A DNA stretch of 64,000 nucleotides from Sphaerisporangium corydalis (GTDB taxonomy: Bacteria > Actinomycetota > Actinomycetes > Streptosporangiales > Streptosporangiaceae): positions 56,501 to 120,500 of the forward strand of contig NZ_JANZYP010000019.1 of NCBI RefSeq assembly GCF_025506355.1. Reading direction: 5' to 3'. The translations under genes and the position numbers were made by a program. Position 1 is the stretch's first letter, and the number at the start of each line of letters is the position of its first letter. The notes below the pieces were generated by a model. The model made no database searches. It was not told the origin of the DNA and worked only from the letters and a program-made list of their open reading frames with translations. Below, one piece after another: positions 7,933 to 15,674 of this stretch.

Positions 7933-8167
7933 TCCTTCGGCCATCTGCCCGAGCACCTCCCGTTCCCGTGTGGTCAACCGGTCGAGTGGGTTGGTCGTGC
8001 GTGGGCGGTTCAGCAACTGCCGTACCACGTCAGGGTCGATGACGGTCTCGCCGGCCGCGACCCGCGACACCGCGTCGGAGAAGTCGGCGACCTCGCCGAT
8101 GCGGTCCTTGAGCAGGTAGCCGACTCCGGCCCGTCCGGACGCGGCACGGTCCTGGACCCGTGGGTCG
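7933..8167 (-). pseudogene. Remnant of a NarL-type response regulator
   Basis: The frame reads VGYLLKDRIGEVADFSDAV, VAAGETVIDPDVVRQLL and DRLTTREREVLGQMAEG, which is the end of a receiver domain, the linker and the first half of a LuxR-type HTH. The match stops abruptly after AEG (near 7933), where about 35 unrelated residues follow, and at the other side near 8150. Receiver start, phosphoacceptor Asp and recognition helix are missing, so it cannot function. It is wedged between PadR and a TetR gene on the same strand and marks an old deletion. Confidence 0.75.
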
Positions 8168-8176
8168 GGAGGGCGG

Positions 8177-8797
8177 CTAGCCGGTCAGCTCGTCGAGGTG
8201 GGTCTGGAGGACCTCGACGCAGCCCTGCGGGCTGAGCAGGTCCGGGTACAACACCGTGTTGAGGCCGAGCCCGTCCACCAGGGAGTTCAGGCGCTCGGTC
8301 TCGACGTCGACGTCCAGGCCGGGCCGTAGCGTTCCCATCTCCCTCATGCGGGTGAGGATCCGCCTGATCAGGGACCTGGTTCCCGCGGCGGACCTGCGCG
8401 CGAGCTCGTCGTCGATCGCGGGATGGGTCCTGGCCGCCGTGACGAAGTCGATGAAGACCGCGGCCTCGGCGCGGCGGGTCTCGTCGAGCGGGAGCAGCTC
8501 GGAGAGCAGGTCCATCGGCAGGCGCAGCCGCTGCTCCTCGGTGAGGGCGCTCAGGTCCCCCAGTTCGTCGATGCGGTGGAGCAGCCGATCGCCGACCCGG
8601 TCCAGCATGGCCCGCATCGCGAACCGCATGAGTTCCTGCTGGTCGGCGAAGTAGTGCCGCAGCGAGCCGATGTTGAGGCCGGCCTCGTCGGCGACGGCGC
8701 GCAGCGACGCCCGCTGCAGGCCGTCCCGGAAGACGACCCTGAACAGCGCGTCGACCACCTCGCCGCGACGGGCCACGGGATCCACCTGCTTGGGCAC
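8177..8797 (-). CDS. TetR-family transcriptional regulator
   Basis: 206 residues, GTG start. The HTH at residues 12-58 reads VVDALFRVVFRDGLQRASL, then ADEAGLNIGSLRHYFADQ; SLRHYF is the classical recognition helix. The ligand domain has the TetR_C_6-like features FIDFVTAARTHPAIDDELARR and GLGLNTVLYPDLLSPQ near the end. Such regulators commonly govern efflux or betaine/fatty-acid genes, but no obvious target is adjacent: downstream is a pseudogene and upstream only a tiny ORF and a kinase on the other strand. Confidence 0.85.
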   Translation of the reverse strand: MPKQVDPVARRGEVVDALFRVVFRDGLQRASLRAVADEAGLNIGSLRHYFADQQELMRFAMRAMLDRVGDRLLHRIDELGDLSALTEEQRLRLPMDLLSELLPLDETRRAEAAVFIDFVTAARTHPAIDDELARRSAAGTRSLIRRILTRMREMGTLRPGLDVDVETERLNSLVDGLGLNTVLYPDLLSPQGCVEVLQTHLDELTG

Positions 8798-8835
8798 GGG
8801 TCCCTTTTTCCGACTTCCTGGTCAAGGGGGCCATC

Positions 8836-8928
8836 GTGGTCGTCGCCCTGCTCGTCCTCGCGCTGGGCATGGCGGTCATCTGGCGGACTATCGGAAAGGA
8901 CACCCGCCGCGGCGACCGGCAGTTTTAG
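8836..8928 (+). CDS. Possible 30-residue single-span membrane peptide
   Basis: A GTG at 8836, five bases after an AAGGGGG ribosome site, opens VVVALLVLALGMAVIWRTIG then KDTRRGDRQF and a TAG stop. One hydrophobic helix is followed by a positively charged tail, the topology of small membrane peptides. The frame stays open upstream into the TetR gene, so it could equally be the 3' scrap of a deleted membrane gene. Low confidence. Confidence 0.25.
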   Translation: MVVALLVLALGMAVIWRTIGKDTRRGDRQF

Positions 8929-8991
8929 ATCTTCGGGGGCTCCGGCTGGTCAGGGCATGTACGGGGTGTGCTGGACTGGTGACCGGGGGCC

Positions 8992-10359
8992 ATGGTGAGG
9001 GTCTGGCGGCGCTCGATCCGGACGCGTTGCGCCTTGTGGTCGGGGTTGGCGGCGGCGGTGGCCGGCGTCCTGCTCAGCGTGCTGCTGCTGGTGCTGTTGC
9101 ACAGCCTGGCCACCGCCCGCCTGGTCGACCTGCTGGACGGGGCGGCGGGGCGCATCGCCCTGGACCTGGAACGAGGGAACATCCGAGGCCCGCTGCTGTC
9201 GAGCGGGTACGTCAAGGTGCTGCAGGTGGTGGACGCGCAGGGCCGCGTCATGGCCGCCAGCGCCGCCCTGCAGGGGAAGGCGGCGCTGCCCCAGCTGATC
9301 CACTCCCCCACCGTCCCCGGCGCCGTGATCACCGACTGCGGCAACGCCATCCCCGGCGGCAGCCCGTGCGACCTCATCGTGGAACGGCAGGTGTACCTCG
9401 ACGGGGCGACCTGGAGCGTCTACAGCTCGGCCCCGCCCATCCCGGCCCTGGTCGACCCGAGCGTGGCGGTGCTGCTGGTCGCGGGGGTGGCGGGCATCAT
9501 CGCGGCGGTCACCTTCAGCTGCTTCCGGGTGGTCGGCGCCTGCCTGCACCCGGTCGGGCTGATCCATTCCCAGCTTGACGAGATCAACGCCACCAGCCTC
9601 ACCGCCAGGGTGCCGGTCCCCCGCTACGACGACGAGCTCCGCGCGCTGGCCGACAGCCTCAACCTCACGCTGGGCCGGCTGCAGCAGGCGGTCGAGAAGC
9701 AGCGCCGGTTCGCCTCCGACGTCTGCCACGACCTGCGCAACCCGGTCACCGCCATGCGTGTCGAGGTGGAGGACGCCATGGCGGCGCCCGATGTGGCGCT
9801 GGCCCCGCACGTGTGCGCGTGCCTGCTGGGGAACCTGGACCGGCTGCAGGCGATCATCGCCGACCTGCTGGCCCTGGCCCGCCTCGACGCGGAGCCGCCC
9901 CCCGCCCGCGAGCCGGTGGACCTCGCCGAACTGGTCACCGCCGAGGTGGCCGGCCGCCGTACCGCCCTGCGGATCGAGCGGCGGCTCCAGCAGGGGGTGG
10001 TGGTGCTGGGCGACCGGCTGCGCCTGTGCCGGTTGCTCGGCAACCTGCTGGCCAACGCCGAACGGCACGCCCGCGGCGTCGTCGTCGTCACGGTGTACCG
10101 CGACGGCCCCGCCCCGGAGGCCCGCGCCGTCCTCGAGGTACTGGACGACGGCGCGGGCATCGCGCCCGGCGAACGCGACATCGTCTTCCAGCGATTCGTC
10201 CGCCTCAGCGAGAGCCGCCAGAGGGACCCCGGCGGCACCGGCCTCGGGCTGCCGATCGCCCGCCAGATCGCCGAGATGAGCGGCGGCACGCTCACCATCG
10301 AGGACACCCCGACCGGCGCCCGCTTCGTCCTGAAACTCCCCCCGGCCCCCACCCCCTGA
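8992..10359 (+). CDS. HisKA-type sensor histidine kinase (orphan)
   Basis: 455 residues. TM1 about 17-38, extracytoplasmic sensor about 40-155, TM2 about 160-182, then HAMP, HisKA with phosphorylatable His246 in VCHDLRNPVTAM, and HATPase_c with N-box LLGNLLANAERHA, G1 LDDGAGI and G2 GGTGLGLPIA. The sensor holds two Cys (TDCGN, GSPCD) that may pair. This class normally works with an OmpR-type regulator encoded just upstream, but none is present; upstream is only a 30-codon ORF. The frame ending GHVRGVLDW just before the kinase resembles the tail of an OmpR regulator, which would mean the partner was deleted. That last point is speculative. Confidence 0.88.
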   Translation: MVRVWRRSIRTRCALWSGLAAAVAGVLLSVLLLVLLHSLATARLVDLLDGAAGRIALDLERGNIRGPLLSSGYVKVLQVVDAQGRVMAASAALQGKAALPQLIHSPTVPGAVITDCGNAIPGGSPCDLIVERQVYLDGATWSVYSSAPPIPALVDPSVAVLLVAGVAGIIAAVTFSCFRVVGACLHPVGLIHSQLDEINATSLTARVPVPRYDDELRALADSLNLTLGRLQQAVEKQRRFASDVCHDLRNPVTAMRVEVEDAMAAPDVALAPHVCACLLGNLDRLQAIIADLLALARLDAEPPPAREPVDLAELVTAEVAGRRTALRIERRLQQGVVVLGDRLRLCRLLGNLLANAERHARGVVVVTVYRDGPAPEARAVLEVLDDGAGIAPGERDIVFQRFVRLSESRQRDPGGTGLGLPIARQIAEMSGGTLTIEDTPTGARFVLKLPPAPTP

Positions 10360-10386
10360 CCGTCCACCTCATTTGATGAGCGTGCA

Positions 10387-10408
10387 TTAAATCAGTCGCT
10401 TGACTTAA
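10387..10408. promoter_or_regulatory. Inverted repeat, candidate operator of the TetR-P450 operon
   Basis: TTAAATCA and TGACTTAA flank a six-base centre (GTCGCT); seven of eight positions are symmetric. It sits 62-83 bases upstream of the TetR start in an AT-rich patch that stands out from the surrounding GC-rich DNA, and overlaps a TTGACT hexamer. Binding by the adjacent TetR is inferred. Confidence 0.55.
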
Positions 10409-10469
10409 ACTCTGCGACCAGGTTGACTGCCTGGGTAAAGCCGAAGGCCGGCGCGCGGAGGAGGTCGGG

Positions 10470-11126
10470 ATGAGGACCGGCGGGACCGTCCGGGCCGGGC
10501 GGGTCAGCGCGACACGGGAGCAGATCCTGACGGCGGCGGAGCGGCTGTTCGCCGAGCACGGGGTGTTCGCCGTGTCCAACCGCCAGGTCAGCGAGGCCGC
10601 GGGGCAGGGGAACAACGCCGCGGTCGGGTACCACTTCGGCACGAAAACGGACCTGGTCCGGGCCATCGCGCGCAGGCACGCCGAGCAGATCGAGCGGGGC
10701 CGCCTGCGGATGGCCGCCGAGATCGCCGACCCCACCGACGTACGGGACTGGGTGGCCTGCCTGGTACGCCCGGTCACCGACCACCTGGACGCCCTGGGCA
10801 CACCCACGTGGTTCGCCCGGTTCGGCGCCCAGGTGATGACCGACCCCGTGCTCCGCGAGATCATGGTGGAGGAGTCGCTCTGCTCGCCCTCGCTGCGGCA
10901 GACCCTCGACGGGCTGAATCGGTGCCTTCCCGAACTTCCGGTCGAGGTGCGCGCCGAACGCAATGACATGGCCGGGCAGTTGATGGCCCACATGTGCGCC
11001 GAGCGCGAGCGCGCGCTCGCCGAAGGCATCCCCACCCCCCGTAGGAGCTGGCACGGCGCCGCGACCGGGCTGATCGACGCCCTCGTCGGGCTGTGGCTGG
11101 CACCCGTCACGAAAGGGAGACGATGA
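10470..11126 (+). CDS. TetR-family regulator coupled to P450
   Basis: 218 residues. HTH at 12-60: REQILTAAERLFAEHGVFAV, then VSEAAGQGNNAAVGYHFGTK. The C-terminal half includes FARFGAQVMTDPVLREIMVEE and GLIDALVGLWLAPVTKGRR, typical of actinobacterial TetR proteins paired with cytochrome P450s. A strong GGAGGAGG ribosome site precedes ATG 10470. Its stop overlaps the P450 start by four bases (ATGA), so regulator and enzyme are produced from one message, and the AT-rich inverted repeat upstream probably mediates autorepression. Confidence 0.88.
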   Translation: MRTGGTVRAGRVSATREQILTAAERLFAEHGVFAVSNRQVSEAAGQGNNAAVGYHFGTKTDLVRAIARRHAEQIERGRLRMAAEIADPTDVRDWVACLVRPVTDHLDALGTPTWFARFGAQVMTDPVLREIMVEESLCSPSLRQTLDGLNRCLPELPVEVRAERNDMAGQLMAHMCAERERALAEGIPTPRRSWHGAATGLIDALVGLWLAPVTKGRR

Positions 11127-12352
11127 CGGTCACCTCGAAACCGGCCGGCGAGAACCCGGCAGGAATGGCACGGTTCCCGATGGCCAGGGCGGACGGCTGC
11201 CCGTTCGACCCGCCGCCCGCCCTGCGCGCCCGGCAGGAGGAGGCCCCGCTCGCGAAGGTCGGCCTGGCGGACGGCAGCACGCCGTGGCTGGTCACCCGGT
11301 ACGCCGAGCAGCGGGCCCTGCTGTCCGACCCGAGGGTCAGCTCCGACATCACCCGCCCCGGGTACCCGAGCCCGGTGCCGCTCCCGGCCGACGGCTCGCC
11401 CGTCAGCTTCATCCTGATGGACGACCCCGAGCACCACCGGCTGCGGCGGATGGTCACGGCGCCGTTCACCATCAGGCGGGTGGAGGCGATGCGCCCGGCG
11501 GTGCAGAAGATCGTGGACGGTCTGATCGACGACATGCTGGCCGGCCCCAGGCCGGTGGACCTGGTCGAGGTGTTCGCCCTGCCGGTGCCCTCCCTGGTCA
11601 TCTGCGAGCTGCTCGGGGTGCCGTACGACGACCACGACATGTTCCAGGACAACAGCAAGACCATCATCAAACGGGACGCGGCGCCCGAGCAGCGGCAGGC
11701 CGCCTTCGGCCGGCTGGCCGCCTACCTGGACGAACTGATGGGCGCCAAGCTCGCCGACCCGGGGACCGACCTGCTGTCCGGGCTGGCGGTGCGGGTCAAC
11801 GCCGGGGAGCTGTCGCGGCAGGAAGCCGCGCGGATGGGCGTGCTGCTGCTGATCGCCGGGCACGAGACCACCGCGAACATGATCGCGCTCGGCACGCTCG
11901 CCCTGCTGGAACACCCCGGCCAGCTCGCGCTGCTCAGGGGGACCGACGACCCGAAGGTGGTCGCCGGGGCGGTGGAGGAGCTGCTGCGCTACCTGAACAT
12001 CACCCACAACGGCCGCCGCCGGGTCGCGCTGGAGGACATCGAGATCGCGGGCGAGGTCATCCGCGCCGGCGACGGGCTGATCATGGCCAACGACATCGGC
12101 AACCGGGACCCCTCGGTCTTCCCCGACCCCGACCGGCTGGACCTCCACCGCGACGCCCGCCGCCACGTGGCCTTCGGGTTCGGGGTGCACCAGTGCCTGG
12201 GCCAGCCGCTGGCCCGGATGGAGCTCCAGGTCGTGTACAGCACGCTGTACCGGCGCGTCCCGACGCTGCGGCTGGCGGTCGGCCTGGACCGGATCCCGTT
12301 CAAGCACGACGGCGCGGTGTACGGGGCCTACGAACTGCCCGTGACGTGGTGA
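11123..12352 (+). CDS. Cytochrome P450 (bacterial class I)
   Basis: 409 residues, soluble. Hallmarks: I-helix LLIAGHETTANM with the oxygen-activating GHETT motif near 249, K-helix EELLR, and the haem-binding loop FGFGVHQCLGQPLAR with axial Cys358. The N-terminal WLVTRYAEQRALLSDPRVS and FILMDDPEHHRLRRMV blocks are those of CYP105/CYP107-type enzymes. It needs an external ferredoxin and reductase, and none is encoded nearby. GGGAG before ATG 11123 and the four-base overlap with TetR fix the start. It ends in a very strong terminator hairpin. Substrate unknown; the ATG at 11093 lies inside TetR and was not used. Confidence 0.92.
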   Translation: MTVTSKPAGENPAGMARFPMARADGCPFDPPPALRARQEEAPLAKVGLADGSTPWLVTRYAEQRALLSDPRVSSDITRPGYPSPVPLPADGSPVSFILMDDPEHHRLRRMVTAPFTIRRVEAMRPAVQKIVDGLIDDMLAGPRPVDLVEVFALPVPSLVICELLGVPYDDHDMFQDNSKTIIKRDAAPEQRQAAFGRLAAYLDELMGAKLADPGTDLLSGLAVRVNAGELSRQEAARMGVLLLIAGHETTANMIALGTLALLEHPGQLALLRGTDDPKVVAGAVEELLRYLNITHNGRRRVALEDIEIAGEVIRAGDGLIMANDIGNRDPSVFPDPDRLDLHRDARRHVAFGFGVHQCLGQPLARMELQVVYSTLYRRVPTLRLAVGLDRIPFKHDGAVYGAYELPVTW

Positions 12353-12382
12353 CCCTCCCCCGCGTCGAGGAGTGAGGACCGG

Positions 12383-12413
12383 GCCGGGGCCGGACTCCGC
12401 GTCCGGCCCCGGC
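12383..12413 (+). terminator. Strong terminator after P450
   Basis: A perfect 13-bp stem (GCCGGGGCCGGAC against GTCCGGCCCCGGC) with a TCCGC loop lies 30 bases after the P450 stop. A second inverted repeat, CCCGGTT-TCTCAGG-AACCGGG at 12425-12445, follows directly. No U-tract, as usual in high-GC actinobacteria. Confidence 0.8.
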
Positions 12414-12454
12414 GCCCTGGCCGTCCCGGTTTCTCAGGAACCGGGGCGGTCGTT

Positions 12455-12835
12455 CAGGACTCGACGTGGGGGCTGCTGGTCGTCACCTGCGTGTGCAGCG
12501 CCGGCGTCGGGCTCGCCTACGGGGCGATGCCCGCCCTGATCATGGGCGCGGTGCCCCGGTCGGAGACCGCCGCCGCCAACGGCTTCAACACCCTGATGCG
12601 TTCCATCGGCACGACGGTGTCGGCCGCGGTGGTCGGGGTCGTCCTGTCCCAGATGACCATCCGGGTGGGCGGCTTCACGCTGCCGTCAGAGAACGGCTTC
12701 CGCACCGGCATGCTGGTCGGCTGCGGGGCGGCGCTGGTGGCCGCGGCCATCACCCTGGCCCTGCCGGGACGCTCACCCGGCCGCCCGGCCGCGCCCGAGC
12801 CCTCCGCCGAACCCCTCGTCGCGGCGCGTCCGTGA
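12455..12835 (+). pseudogene. C-terminal remnant of a DHA2-type MFS transporter
   Basis: The open frame STWGLLVVTCVCSAG, then LAYGAMPALIMGAVP, ETAAANGFNTLMRSIGTTVS and GMLVGCGAALVAAAITLALPG covers only the last three or four helices of a 14-helix EmrB/QacA-type drug exporter. There is no start, and the sequence just upstream is a hairpin belonging to the P450 terminator, so the deletion joined this fragment to a terminator. Non-functional remnant. The matching MSALIM-type motif near an A-A-N-G-x-N-x-L-M-R-S-I-G-T block is diagnostic of the family. Confidence 0.8.
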
Positions 12836-12923
12836 CGAGTCGGAACGCCGGCGCCGGGCGCGGCGGGCCGGAGTCTGCGGGTTGGCCCGAAGAGGGCAGA
12901 GCCCCTCGTCGCGAGATTCCACG

Positions 12924-14087
12924 TCAGGAACGAAGGGTGCGCAGGCCGGTGCGGATTTCGCTGACCAGGATCTCGGGCTGTTCCAAGGCCGCGAAGTGCC
13001 CGCCCTTGTCGGCCTCGCCGTAGTGGATCAGATTGCTGTAGGTGTCCTCGATCCAGATTCGCGGCAGGCGTGGGATGTCCTTCGGGAAGACGGTCACCGC
13101 GACCGGAAGCGTCAGCTTCGGGCCGGCGAGAGTGCCCGACCTGTTCTCCCAGTAGATGCGGCCGGACGACGCCGCGCTGTTGGTGAACCAGTACAGGGAT
13201 ATCGCGTCGAGCATGTCGTCCATGCTGAGGACGTCCTCGGCGAGCCCGTCGTTGTCGGTCTTGGACTGGAACTTCTCGTAGATCCAGGCCGCCTGACCGG
13301 CGGGAGAGTCCGCCAGGGCGAACCCGACGGTCTCCGGCTTGGTGCCCTGAAGGTGGTTCGACCCACCGAGCTCGCCGGTGTAGAGGGCGAGGGTCTCCAC
13401 GGCGTGGCGCTGTTCGGGCGACAGGGTGTCGGGGATCTGCGCGGGAAAGGCGTACTGGGTGTTCAGATGAATTCCGAGAAGGCCCTCAGGTCGCATGGCC
13501 CCGAGGGCGGTGGTGACGACGGCACCCCAATCGCCGCCCTGCGCGGCCCATCTCGTGTAGCCGAGACGCTTCATCAGCTCCACCCACGCGCTCGCGATGC
13601 GCGGTACGGTCCACCCGGTCTCCGTGGGCTTCTGGGAGAACCCGAACCCGGGGAGCGACGGGACGACGACGTCGAATGAATCGGCGGCGTCTCCTCCGAA
13701 CGAGACCGGATCGGTCAGCGGGCCGATCAGCTTCAGGAACTCGACGATCGAGCCCGGCCATCCGTGCGTGAGTATCAGCGGCATCGCGTGGGGAGTCTTG
13801 GACCTGACGTGGATGAAGTGGATGTCCAGCCCGTCGATCTCGGTCAGGAATTGGGGGAAGCGATTGAGCGCGGACTCGAAGCGCCGCCAGTCGTAGCCGC
13901 GCTGCCAGTGGTCGACCAGAGATCTGGCGTTCTCTAAGCGAACCCCTTGCGACCAGTCGCCCACCGTCTCCTGATCCGGCCATCGGGTTCCGGCGAGTCG
14001 CCGCTTCAGGTCGTCGATCTCCGAATCCGAGATCGAGACGGTGAACGGGCGGACGAGGGTCGAGGTCGGCTGCGCCGGTGCGGTCAT
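12924..14087 (-). CDS. Epoxide hydrolase (EHN-type alpha/beta hydrolase)
   Basis: 387 residues. Residues 11-115 form the EHN lid domain (LVRPFTVSISDSEIDDLKRR, RWPDQE), followed by the alpha/beta core with oxyanion motif HGWPGS (109-114), nucleophile Asp186 in QGGDWGAVV, and catalytic His about 364 in KGGHFAALEQP. Tyr residues in the lid (YTGEL, LYWFTNSAASSGRIYWEN) supply the epoxide proton. It converts epoxides to vicinal diols in the cytosol; the substrate is unknown. AGGAG precedes ATG 14087. Divergent from a TetR gene across two palindromic operators, so it is almost certainly TetR-controlled. Confidence 0.92.
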   Translation of the reverse strand: MTAPAQPTSTLVRPFTVSISDSEIDDLKRRLAGTRWPDQETVGDWSQGVRLENARSLVDHWQRGYDWRRFESALNRFPQFLTEIDGLDIHFIHVRSKTPHAMPLILTHGWPGSIVEFLKLIGPLTDPVSFGGDAADSFDVVVPSLPGFGFSQKPTETGWTVPRIASAWVELMKRLGYTRWAAQGGDWGAVVTTALGAMRPEGLLGIHLNTQYAFPAQIPDTLSPEQRHAVETLALYTGELGGSNHLQGTKPETVGFALADSPAGQAAWIYEKFQSKTDNDGLAEDVLSMDDMLDAISLYWFTNSAASSGRIYWENRSGTLAGPKLTLPVAVTVFPKDIPRLPRIWIEDTYSNLIHYGEADKGGHFAALEQPEILVSEIRTGLRTLRS

Positions 14088-14123
14088 TGCCTTTTCTCCT
14101 GAGCTTCGAAGCACAACTCTTCG

Positions 14124-14168
14124 TTGCACACTGGTGTGCAATCTACTTCATTGCACACCAGTGTGCAA
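14124..14168. promoter_or_regulatory. Twin palindromic operators between epoxide hydrolase and TetR
   Basis: Two 18-bp boxes, 14124-14141 and 14151-14168, each made of perfect arms TTGCACAC and GTGTGCAA around a two-base centre (TG in the first, CA in the second). The second box is thus the exact reverse complement of the first. Their centres are 27 bp apart. They occupy the whole divergent promoter region, which is the classical layout for a TetR repressor controlling itself and its neighbour. Confidence 0.88.
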
Positions 14169-14178
14169 CAATGGTGCC

Positions 14179-14778
14179 GTGCCCACCGAGTCCTCCCGTG
14201 TGCGCTCGATGAACGAGACACGCGATCGCATCCTCGACGTCGCCCTCGCTGTGCTGGGAGAGAACCCCGACGCCGGAATGGGCGACATTGCCTCCGCCGT
14301 CGGCGTCGTCCGTCGCACGGTCTACGGCCATTTCCCCTCGCGCCTCGACCTGGTCCGGACGCTCACGGAACGGGCCGTCACCGAGATGACAGCCGTGCTC
14401 ACCGAGGTCAACGCCTCCGACGCGGAAGCGGACGCGACGTGGGTCGAGTTCGTCGCCCGCCTCTGGCCGGTGGCGCACCGGTACCGGGTGCTGCTGGCGC
14501 TGCGCCGCGGCGAGTACGGGGAGGCGATCCACGGCCTGCTCGGGCCGGTCGACGAGCTCCTCGCCGACCTCGTGAAACGGGGCCAGGACAGCGACGTGTT
14601 CGCGCGGCACCTACCGGCGGGCGTTCTGAGCCAGGTCGCCTACGGCGTCGTGTTCGCCATCGCGGACAGCGACCTGTCGAACGGGGCCCTCGGCGCCCGA
14701 GCAGCGACGATCACGAGCCTGCTGATGCTGGGAGTTCCCGAGACGCGCGCAATCGCTCTCGTGGACGACCAGCCCTGA
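14179..14778 (+). CDS. TetR-family repressor of the epoxide hydrolase
   Basis: About 199 residues. HTH: ETRDRILDVALAVLGENPD, then IASAVGVVRRTVYGHFPSR with recognition helix RRTVYGHF. The remainder is an all-helical ligand domain with FVARLWPVAHRYRVLLALRRG. The start is uncertain: GTG 14179 sits ten bases beyond an operator with no ribosome site, which suggests a leaderless message; ATG 14209, immediately before the HTH, is the alternative. The twin operators upstream make it the likely repressor of the divergent epoxide hydrolase. Confidence 0.85.
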   Translation: MPTESSRVRSMNETRDRILDVALAVLGENPDAGMGDIASAVGVVRRTVYGHFPSRLDLVRTLTERAVTEMTAVLTEVNASDAEADATWVEFVARLWPVAHRYRVLLALRRGEYGEAIHGLLGPVDELLADLVKRGQDSDVFARHLPAGVLSQVAYGVVFAIADSDLSNGALGARAATITSLLMLGVPETRAIALVDDQP

Positions 14779-14870
14779 CCCGCGGCACCCGAGCGGAGCC
14801 TTGGATCGTCCTGCTCCGGACACGACATCGACACCGCACCCCGCCAAGAATCCGGTGAGAACAATGTGCC

Positions 14871-15674
14871 TCACCTGTGGCCGGTGACGGCCGTGAACAG
14901 GCCCGGCTGAGCGGGGTCCTCGGCGAACCGGGCGCCGTACCGCGCGGCCCGGTCCGTCAGGGCGAACGGCCGCCCGCCCGCGTCGGTGATCCGCATCGTC
15001 CCGGCGCGACCTGCGGCGGTGAAGGCGACCTCCAGGTACCAGGCGTACCTGTGCCGGGCGGCGGAGAATTCCACGTTCAGGGTGATCCTCTCGTTGAGGT
15101 CCAGGTCGATGTTCTTCCCCGGGAAGTACGGCCGGCCGCCCAGCAGCAGGACCGGCGGCCCGGCTCCCAGCTCCACCTCCATGAGCAGCGGGTCGACCGG
15201 CCCGGCCCCGTACACGCAGCACTGGAGATAGGTCCCTGACAGGGCTTCGCCCCGCTCCACCACGACGGGCCGGATGCCGGTGATCCGGACGCCGCCCCTC
15301 CCGCGTCCTTCGAGGACCACGACCATGCGGAGCACGCCCACCGGCACCGCTCCCTGGGCGGTGAGATATCCGGGAACGCTGTCGCCGGGGACCGTCCGAT
15401 CGGGCGAGACGAAGAACGCCCCGGGCAGCGCGTACCCGCCCAGGCTCTCGGAGCTCGCCACGACCGCGCTGACCGGGTCGCCGCCGACGGCCTCGACCAG
15501 CGGGGCGCCCGCCTGCGACACCAGCGCCGCCACGACCCCGGCGAGCGCGGTGCCGAGCGTCGCGACCAGCCAGACCAGGGGGCGGCGCGCCTGCCGCTTC
15601 AGGCGGTCCCACCGCGACGAGGGCGGCGCGGGTGCGTGGACCCGCCGGGCGGGGCGCGGGGTGCGGGCGTTCAT
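14871..15674 (-). CDS. Membrane-anchored protein of unknown function
   Basis: 267 residues. A basic N-terminus (residues 1-33) is followed by one transmembrane helix (about 34-54, LVWLVATLGTALAGVVAALV), then an extracytoplasmic domain of about 210 residues rich in beta strands. Features include a Cys pair (QCCVYG), GVRITGIRPVVVERG and ERITLNVEFSAARHRYAWYLEVAF. I do not recognise the family. The start overlaps the stop of the beta-propeller gene by four bases, so the two are translationally coupled and probably work together at the cell surface. Confidence 0.75.
   Translation of the reverse strand: MNARTPRPARRVHAPAPPSSRWDRLKRQARRPLVWLVATLGTALAGVVAALVSQAGAPLVEAVGGDPVSAVVASSESLGGYALPGAFFVSPDRTVPGDSVPGYLTAQGAVPVGVLRMVVVLEGRGRGGVRITGIRPVVVERGEALSGTYLQCCVYGAGPVDPLLMEVELGAGPPVLLLGGRPYFPGKNIDLDLNERITLNVEFSAARHRYAWYLEVAFTAAGRAGTMRITDAGGRPFALTDRAARYGARFAEDPAQPGLFTAVTGHR

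Noticed and set aside
12491..12835. A complete small transporter gene
   Set aside because: It covers only the end of a 14-helix exporter and lacks a start.
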